Assembly (NCBI GenBank): GCA_965203605.1
Contig: OZ241902.1
Span: forward strand, 4,836,001 to 4,900,000
Length of the DNA: 64,000 nt
DNA from: JAPOUP01 sp965203605
Lineage (GTDB): Bacteria; Pseudomonadota; Alphaproteobacteria; Rhodobacterales; Rhodobacteraceae
Reading direction: 5' to 3'
The translations under genes and the position numbers were made by a program. Positions 58,275 to 64,000 of the stretch are shown here, piece after piece. Position 1 is the first letter of the stretch, and each line of letters begins with the position of its first letter. Below the pieces are notes generated by a model. The model was not told the origin of the DNA. It worked only from the letters and a program-made list of their open reading frames with translations, and did no database searches.

Positions 58275-58389
58275 TCCAGTCAGTCTAGACGGTTCGGCCT
58301 GCAGTGGAAATCACAATCCTATGAATAAACCCGATCGGACTGCCGATCGCACTTGCACACAGACCCCAGCCCTGCGCTATGGTGTACGT

Positions 58390-58959
58390 ATGACTGCCGA
58401 TTCCATAGATCTGTCCGGTAAGCTGCTGATTGCCATGCCCGGAATGGGTGATCCGCGCTTCGAGAAGAGCGTGATCTTCATGTGTGCCCATTCCGACGAC
58501 GGCTCGATGGGGCTCATCGTCAACAAACCCGCACCTGACCTGAAACTGAGGGACCTATTGGAGCAGCTTGAGATTGCCTCTGGCCATGAGAACGGCGGTA
58601 TGCCGGTTCATTTTGGCGGTCCAGTCGAGCACGGCCGGGGATTCGTGCTACATTCCGGTGAATATATGATTCCGGATTCGACTCTCCGTGTTGACGGTCG
58701 TTTTGGCATGACCGCGACGTTGGATATCCTGAAGGCCATGGCGGAGGGCGGCGGTCCAGAACAACGTATCCTTGCCCTGGGCTACGCCGGCTGGGGGTCA
58801 GGACAGCTGGAAGAAGAGATCCAGCAGAATGGCTGGCTGACCTGCGAAGCTTCACCGGACATCGTTTTTTCCGCCGACGACCATGGCAAATGGATGGCTG
58901 CACTGGCCTCCCTTGGGATCAATCCTCTCCTGCTCAGTTCCGAGGCAGGAAGGGCGTAG
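58390..58959 (+). CDS. YqgE/AlgH family protein
   Basis: 189 residues. DLSGKLLIAMPGMGDPRFEKSVIFMCAHSDDGSMGLIVNKP is the family N-terminal signature; FGGPVEHGRGFVLHSGEY and LALGYAGWGSGQLEEEIQQNGWL follow, all conserved. I prefer MTADSIDLSGK (58390); an ATG at 58321 in the same frame would add 23 residues without family similarity. The biochemical role is unsettled; AlgH was linked to alginate control in Pseudomonas. Confidence 0.93.
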   Translation: MTADSIDLSGKLLIAMPGMGDPRFEKSVIFMCAHSDDGSMGLIVNKPAPDLKLRDLLEQLEIASGHENGGMPVHFGGPVEHGRGFVLHSGEYMIPDSTLRVDGRFGMTATLDILKAMAEGGGPEQRILALGYAGWGSGQLEEEIQQNGWLTCEASPDIVFSADDHGKWMAALASLGINPLLLSSEAGRA

Positions 58960-59021
58960 CCACCGATCGCCCATTGCCGGACCACCGCTTACTGGAGTGT
59001 GTGGACAGGATTTTGGCCGGG

Positions 59022-59981
59022 TCAGCCACGAGGTGCGGCCGCCCGTCGTAACCGGTCGTTTATGGCGCGACCCAATCCCGTTTCTGGAATCGGCGTCACG
59101 GCAATCGCAGCGCCCGTCGTATCGATCGAGTGAAGATACCGAAACAGGTTAGCCGCGGCTTCCACGAGGTCGCCAGTGGGCGAAAGGTTCAGGTCAGCGT
59201 TCACTGGGCCAAATCCAACCAGAACTTCGCCGGCGCGTTTTCGCGAAGCGTTTGGGCGCAATGGGGCATTTGGAGCGTAATGCGATGCAAGCTGCCCCGG
59301 AGATGAAAGGGTGCTCCGATGGGCCGGAGCGACAGCACTTTCACCAACACAGGACTCGATTTCCTCTACCGAGAGACCTCCAGGACGAAGCAGCGCCAGC
59401 CCGGAACCTACGATCGTGGATTCCAGACCTATAGTGCAGGGACCGCCATCAAGGATGGCATCAATGCGACCGGAGAGACCCGAGAAGACATGCTGTGCCG
59501 TTGTCGAACTGACCTTCCCGGAAGGATTGGCTGAGGGTGCGGCAACCGGCCTGCCCGTTTTCTTGAGAAGATTCCGGGCGGTCGGGTGATCGGGAACGCG
59601 CAGCGCAATACTGTCCAGACCGGCGGTGACGAGGGGTTCAACGCCCGCCCCGCTCCGCTGCGGCAGGACGAGAGTCAACGCTCCCGGCCAGAAGCACTCC
59701 GCAAGCCGTTCTGCCATGGAATCGAAACAGGCCAGACGGCGGGCGTGGACAATATCCTGAACATGAACGATCAGCGGGTTGAACGATGGGCGACGCTTTG
59801 CTTCGAAAATTCGGGCCACAGCCTCGCCGTTCGTGGCATCGGCTCCGAGGCCATAGACCGTTTCCGTTGGAAATGCCACTAACCCGCCTCTTCGCAGGAC
59901 AGCTGCGGCGCGGGTGATTCCAGATTCATCGTCGGCAAGAATCTCCGTCCATCGGCCTTCCCTGGAGGCATCCACATGCAT
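59022..59981 (-). CDS. L-threonylcarbamoyladenylate synthase (Sua5/TsaC)
   Basis: 319 residues. The N-terminal YrdC domain is GGLVAFPTETVYGLGADATN, then FEAKRRPSFNPLIVHV, GALTLVLPQRSG, RVPDHPTARNLLKKTGRPVAAPSANPSG and DGGPCTIGLESTIVG. The C-terminal ~110 residues form the Sua5 domain (SPGQLASHYAPNAPLRPN, GLGRAINDRLRRAA). It makes the threonylcarbamoyl-AMP used for t6A in ANN-decoding tRNAs, an essential step. It faces yqgE convergently and is divergent from the acyl-CoA dehydrogenase gene. Confidence 0.93.
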   Translation of the reverse strand: MHVDASREGRWTEILADDESGITRAAAVLRRGGLVAFPTETVYGLGADATNGEAVARIFEAKRRPSFNPLIVHVQDIVHARRLACFDSMAERLAECFWPGALTLVLPQRSGAGVEPLVTAGLDSIALRVPDHPTARNLLKKTGRPVAAPSANPSGKVSSTTAQHVFSGLSGRIDAILDGGPCTIGLESTIVGSGLALLRPGGLSVEEIESCVGESAVAPAHRSTLSSPGQLASHYAPNAPLRPNASRKRAGEVLVGFGPVNADLNLSPTGDLVEAAANLFRYLHSIDTTGAAIAVTPIPETGLGRAINDRLRRAAAPRG

Positions 59982-60175
59982 CTCAGGTCACGGAGGCACG
60001 ATCGGTGCCACTCCCGGCAAGAGGGATTTCATCGACTTTCCCAACCCATTCAATTCCCAGCATGAGCAATCCCGAGTTGTGGCGCAGGGTCGACGCGCCC
60101 TGAGCTTGCGCATCGCATGGGCTCGGGTCATATCGGGGCCATCTATGTCTGCCAAGCCAGTCTGGAGAGAAGTAC

Positions 60176-61888
60176 ATGCCGTTTCGCGCACCTGTAACGG
60201 AATTCAGGTTCCTGTTCGAACATGTTCTGGGATTCGACCAGGTCATGACGACCCAGCGGTTTGATGATGCTGACGCAGCGACCTTTGACGCCATCCTGAA
60301 CGAGGCTGGAAGGCTCTGCGAGGATGTGCTGGCGCCAGTCCGCCGCAGTGGCGACCTCCATCCAGCATATCTGGAAAACGGTGTCGTACGCACGTCCCCT
60401 GGTTTTGCGCAAGCCTATCAGGCTATCGCAAAGGGTGGATGGATCGCGGTCAGCGCACGGCCGGAACACGGTGGAATGGGCCTTCCGCAGACGGTTTCGA
60501 CAGCCATAAATGACATGATGTCGGCGTCATGCATGGCGCTTCAGCTCAATGCCCTGATGACCCAAGGGCAGATCGAAGCGCTGGAAAACCATGCCAGCGA
60601 CGCGATCAGGGATCTCTACCTTCCAAAGCTCATAAGCGGTGAATGGTGTGGCACGATGAACCTGACCGAACCACAGGCAGGAAGCGATGTCGGTGCCCTT
60701 CGCACGAGGGCAGAGTCGAATGGAGACGGGTCCTATGCCATCACCGGTCAGAAGCTCTTCATTTCGTGGGGAGACAACGATTTCTCCGAAAACGTTTGCC
60801 ATCTGGTGTTGGCACGGCTGCCTGACTCTTTGCCCGGAACCAAGGGACTCTCTCTGTTTCTGGTGCCAAAGCGGATCCCTGACGCCAATGGGAAACCGGG
60901 CGTGGCGAATTCGATCAGGGTTGTTGGCCTGGAGCACAAGTTGGGCCTGCACGGTTCGCCAACCGCCGAGATGCAGTATGATGGCGCAGCTGGCTGGATC
61001 ATAGGACATGAACACGGCGGCATGGGAGCGATGTTCACGATGATGAACAATGCACGGCTTGGCGTTGGTGTTCAGGGAATCGGTTGTGGGGAAGGTGCAT
61101 TCCAGCTGGCACTTGAGCACGCGATGGAGCGCAGGCAGGGTCGGTCACCGCTTCCGAACGGTACTGGGGCGATCGTTGACCACGCCGACGTTCGGCGCAT
61201 GCTTGCGACAATGAAAGCCGAACTGTTCGCGGCACGGTCCATCGCGCTCTCCACGGCCGTGGCCCTCGACCTGGCGAGTGCTACGGATAACCCGGATTGG
61301 AGGGCGCGGGCGGCGCTGCTAACGCCAATTGCAAAGGCCTTTGGAACCGATACCGGGATTGCCGTGACCGAACTCGGCATCCAGATCCACGGTGGCATGG
61401 GATATATTGAGGAGACTGGAGCCGCGCAGTTCTATCGAGACGCCCGGGTGACCGCAATCTACGAGGGAACGAACGGAATTCAGGCGATGGATCTCGTGGG
61501 AAGAAAGATGATGGATGGCGGCACAGCCGCGCTTCGGCTCATCGAAGAGATCGTCTCTGAAACGGAAGCTGGCCGATGCGTCCTTCCCGGACCGACACGG
61601 GCTGTCGCCGACGCCGCAGCGACGCTGTGTGACACCACTGGCTGGCTGCTGTCGCAGGAGCCTGAGGACCGGTTCGCGGTGGCGGTGCCATATCTACGAG
61701 CCTTCGCGAGGGTGCTGGGCGCACACTATCATCTGAAGGCCGCGATGGCTGAACTGGGCGGACCCCGCGAGGCTCTCGCGAGATTTTTTGTCGGGCGGAT
61801 TCTACCCGAGCACATTGGACTTTGCGTCCACGTTCGCGAGGGTTCGGAAGGTGTCAACGCGCTCACCCCGGAAGCGCTTGTGGCATGA
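60176..61888 (+). CDS. Acyl-CoA dehydrogenase
   Basis: 570 residues, the larger type. It starts with a short extra segment (MPFRAPVTEFRFLFEHVLGFD). The flavin-binding core shows WCGTMNLTEPQAGSDVGALRTRAE and YAITGQKLFISWGDNDFSENV. VTELGIQIHGGMGYIEETGAAQFYRDARVTAIYEGTNGIQAMDLVGRKM is the C-terminal helical signature with the expected EGT region. The last ~100 residues belong to the C-terminal extension of this group. It oxidises acyl-CoA with FAD in fatty-acid breakdown. It overlaps the MBL gene start by 4 nt. Confidence 0.92.
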   Translation: MPFRAPVTEFRFLFEHVLGFDQVMTTQRFDDADAATFDAILNEAGRLCEDVLAPVRRSGDLHPAYLENGVVRTSPGFAQAYQAIAKGGWIAVSARPEHGGMGLPQTVSTAINDMMSASCMALQLNALMTQGQIEALENHASDAIRDLYLPKLISGEWCGTMNLTEPQAGSDVGALRTRAESNGDGSYAITGQKLFISWGDNDFSENVCHLVLARLPDSLPGTKGLSLFLVPKRIPDANGKPGVANSIRVVGLEHKLGLHGSPTAEMQYDGAAGWIIGHEHGGMGAMFTMMNNARLGVGVQGIGCGEGAFQLALEHAMERRQGRSPLPNGTGAIVDHADVRRMLATMKAELFAARSIALSTAVALDLASATDNPDWRARAALLTPIAKAFGTDTGIAVTELGIQIHGGMGYIEETGAAQFYRDARVTAIYEGTNGIQAMDLVGRKMMDGGTAALRLIEEIVSETEAGRCVLPGPTRAVADAAATLCDTTGWLLSQEPEDRFAVAVPYLRAFARVLGAHYHLKAAMAELGGPREALARFFVGRILPEHIGLCVHVREGSEGVNALTPEALVA

Positions 61889-62925
61889 TGGATTGCAGTG
61901 CACCTCTTGCCTATCCCGTCACCGAACCACCCGCGGCAGGTGCTGCAATGGAGCTAGCGAACGGAGTCCTTTGGCTGCGGATGCCACTTCCAATGAAACT
62001 CGATCATGTCAATTGCTATGCCTTTCACGACCAGGATGGCTGGACGATCGTTGACACAGGTTTTGACAGCCAGCGTTGCCGCTCCGCGTGGAACGCCGCT
62101 CTTGGTGGGCCGCTGAAGGGTGCCCCTGTTCGCCGGGTCTTGGTAACGCATCACCATCCCGACCACATAGGACTTGCCGGTTGGTTCCAGACGACGCACG
62201 GAGCCGAACTGTGCACGACCCGCACTGCGTGGCTGATGGCCAGAATGCTCACATTGGACGAGCAAACTGCACCTGTTCCCGAGACATTGGAATTCTGGCG
62301 CAGTGCGGGAATGCCGTCCGAGCTGATAGAGCAACGCCGCTCAGAGCGACCGTTCAATTTCTCGGATGTAGTCGCGCATCTTCCACTTGGATTCCGTCGG
62401 ATAAGGGAGGGAGACGGGATACACTTTGGCGGCCGGCAATGGGACATTCGCATTGGCAATGGGCATGCGCCCGAGCATGCGACGCTATGGTCCCGGGACG
62501 GTGAGCTTGTGATCGGCGGGGATCAGCTCTTGCCTACGATTTCCCCGAATCTTGGCGTCTATGCGACCGAACCTGAGGCCGACCCAGTCGGCGAATGGCT
62601 CGAATCCTGTGAGTTGCTGAGTCCACACGCAACTGACAGGCAACTCGTCCTGCCAGGTCACAAGCTGCCATTCTCCGGTTTGCCGGGGCGCTTCCGGCAA
62701 CTTGTCAACGATCACCTCGGTGCACTGGATCGGCTGCTTGAGTTTCTGGACGAACCGAACGTCGCAGTTGACTGTTTCAACACGTTGTTCATGCGCGGAA
62801 TTGGATCTGGCGAATATGGGCTTGCGTTGGTGGAGACCATGGCGCATCTCAACCACCTACGGAAGCTAGGCAGGATAGACAGATCGCTTCGCGAAGATGG
62901 TGCTTGGTTATGGCAAAGGTCGTAG
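61885..62925 (+). CDS. Metallo-beta-lactamase fold hydrolase
   Basis: 346 residues from an ATG overlapping the upstream stop (ATGA). LVTHHHPDHIGLAGWF is the H-x-H-x-D-H metal motif, GNGHAPEHATLWSRDGELVIGGDQLLPT adds the next His and the bridging Asp, and VLPGHKLPF the last His. WTIVDTGFDSQRC is the usual strand before the motif. The C-terminal ~80 residues are helical (MBLAC2/LACTB2-like). It probably hydrolyses a thioester or ester; coupling with the acyl-CoA dehydrogenase favours a CoA thioester, which is inference. Confidence 0.88.
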   Translation: MMDCSAPLAYPVTEPPAAGAAMELANGVLWLRMPLPMKLDHVNCYAFHDQDGWTIVDTGFDSQRCRSAWNAALGGPLKGAPVRRVLVTHHHPDHIGLAGWFQTTHGAELCTTRTAWLMARMLTLDEQTAPVPETLEFWRSAGMPSELIEQRRSERPFNFSDVVAHLPLGFRRIREGDGIHFGGRQWDIRIGNGHAPEHATLWSRDGELVIGGDQLLPTISPNLGVYATEPEADPVGEWLESCELLSPHATDRQLVLPGHKLPFSGLPGRFRQLVNDHLGALDRLLEFLDEPNVAVDCFNTLFMRGIGSGEYGLALVETMAHLNHLRKLGRIDRSLREDGAWLWQRS

Positions 62926-63094
62926 CTCCGCGACTGGAGCAGGAGGATTGATGATGGATTGCTGGCACAGTTGCTGGAAAGCCCCGAATCCGCAATTTCG
63001 TTCGTATCGTCTGTCGAGATTTCCGCGGACTGTGCGGATTCGCCCCGGTCACAGCCGTGACAGCCTCTTCCGGACCCGCTAGAATCATTGGGAA

Positions 63095-64000
63095 GAGCCT
63101 CTTGCACAATTACTGCGGTTCGGGCAGCCGCGGCAAGCCTTTCGGTTCCGCCAGGGTCGCGGCACCGGATCCGACGGGTGCCCGGGGCGTCTGCACGGGC
63201 CAGGGTGTGGCGGAATGCCGCAGTTGGTGGCCCGACGGGCGCCGTCCGCGCATGGCTGGCCGCGCCGTCCCCTCCGGGGCGGCGTCCGTGGCGGACGGAT
63301 CTGCCGGAACGGACGGTGTCAGATGGTGAGCCGCATCAGCTGTTCCACCGTCAGGGCCAGCACGCCGAAGAACAGGTGGCAGGCCACCTTGGCGTGCCCA
63401 CGGACGCGGACGTGCCGGGCACCGTAGGAGTCCTTCAGGGCCGAGTTCACCCGCTCGACGCTGGAGCGCTGCCGGTAACGGACGCGGTCGTGGCGTATGT
63501 GGCCCGCTTTCCGCTGCGCCAGCGCCTCTTTCCTGAGGCGCTCCTTCAGCGCCGCGTCGCGTCGCGGGTTGGTGTCGGTGATCGCCACGCGCCCCGTCAG
63601 GTAGGCGTGGAACCCGATCTCCAGCGAGTCGTAGGCCGCGTCCATGAGCTCGTAACAGTGGTCCACCCGCAGCGCCGTCATCCTCGAAAGAGGGATCGCG
63701 GCCTGGCTGTCGTGCAGCGACGCCGAGGTCAGGATGCAGCTGACGGGGACGTCCCCATCGGCCGCGTCGATATGCAGTTTGTACCCCCTCCAGCTCTCTT
63801 TGTACCCCTTGGCGTTGCGTTTCGTCCCGGTGTCGCAGGCTTTCGGCAACTCGGCGGCCATCTCCGCGGCGGTCATCCCGTCCCGCAGCTGCCGCTCCAG
63901 CCGGGTCGGCTCCCTCGGCACCTCCTCCCCCTTTTTCGGGCGTCCGCGCTTTCGCTTCGGCCGCTCCTGCGGCTTCGGCTTCGGCGCCGGCCTCTCCCGC
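63095..64000 (-). mobile_element. IS copy C, cut by window edge
   Basis: Starts with the left end GAGCCTCTTGCACAATTA of the IS at 14542-16044 and continues past the window. The 224 bp between the end and the transposase stop are conserved with the complete copy. The stretch 62926-63094 before it shows no gene. Confidence 0.87.
63319..64000 (-). CDS. IS transposase, C-terminal part (copy C)
   Basis: About 226 visible residues of the transposase seen complete at 14766-15908, ending LFFGVLALTVEQLMRLTI. The second catalytic region (HCYELMDAAYDS) and Glu region (SSVERVNSALKDS) are present; differences from the complete copy are few (for example YLTGRVAIT for CLMGRVAIT). The frame is open to the window edge, so the N-terminal ~155 residues are not visible. 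Confidence 0.8.
   Translation of the reverse strand, partial: RERPAPKPKPQERPKRKRGRPKKGEEVPREPTRLERQLRDGMTAAEMAAELPKACDTGTKRNAKGYKESWRGYKLHIDAADGDVPVSCILTSASLHDSQAAIPLSRMTALRVDHCYELMDAAYDSLEIGFHAYLTGRVAITDTNPRRDAALKERLRKEALAQRKAGHIRHDRVRYRQRSSVERVNSALKDSYGARHVRVRGHAKVACHLFFGVLALTVEQLMRLTI

Noticed and set aside
1..64000. Window as a circular molecule closed through the IS at both ends
   Set aside because: The overlapping parts of the edge copies (1-356 and 63644-64000) differ at many bases, so they are distinct IS copies and not a terminal overlap.

Overview
The window is a high-GC stretch of chromosome, or possibly a large replicon, from an alphaproteobacterium. Rhodobacterales is the best guess. 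The evidence is the pyrB-pyrC(-like)-plsY order, the run udg / moaB / RND pump / DsbD-like / yqgE / Sua5 / acyl-CoA dehydrogenase / MBL hydrolase, and a Neisseria-like type II-C CRISPR-Cas9 locus. It is unusually rich in insertion sequences, transposon relics and toxin-antitoxin genes, so recent gene flux has been strong. Both window edges fall inside copies of the same ~1.5 kb DDE-type IS.

Left half (1-24.3 kb) is accessory DNA, a mosaic of plasmid or mobilisable-element parts. It holds a TIR-domain protein, a TbpB-like surface lipoprotein, a ParA/ribbon-helix-helix partition cassette (partly duplicated at 14-16 kb), TraD-like mobilisation genes, a degenerate tRNA-Gly, a BrnA antitoxin, a MazEF pair, a secreted three-repeat protein and a tyrosine recombinase. 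Four loci share a promoter (TTGCGC, 17 nt, TATNYT) placed so that the mRNA would be leaderless; they lead into short coiled-coil/membrane peptides. In the middle is a complete II-C CRISPR system: cas9-cas1-cas2, a five-repeat array, and a tracrRNA candidate with its own promoter and terminator. A Tn3-family transposase gene is split by CRISPR repeats: its N-terminal half abuts the array at 8.76 kb and its C-terminal half, in inverted orientation, abuts a second mini-array at 22.66 kb. This implies an inversion between CRISPR repeats.

Middle (24.4-35.0 kb): IS30-, IS5-, IS630- and IS427-type elements or relics surround a decayed catabolic island (truncated LysR regulator, intact aldehyde dehydrogenase, frameshifted iron alcohol dehydrogenase). 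Two 1019-bp IS5-type copies with different target duplications carry the same transposase lesion. A Phd/PIN toxin-antitoxin pair ends the block.

Right half (35.2-63 kb) is mostly core: plsY, a dihydroorotase-like gene without the metal-binding His-x-His, pyrB, then a six-gene sugar uptake operon (solute-binding protein, two permeases, a GH32/43-like hydrolase, an ATPase, a 2-hydroxyacid dehydrogenase) whose last gene touches the possible upstream start of pyrB. A RAMA-domain/MazF-like pair, IS relics and a 718-aa RTX protein follow, and then the conserved udg to MBL run.
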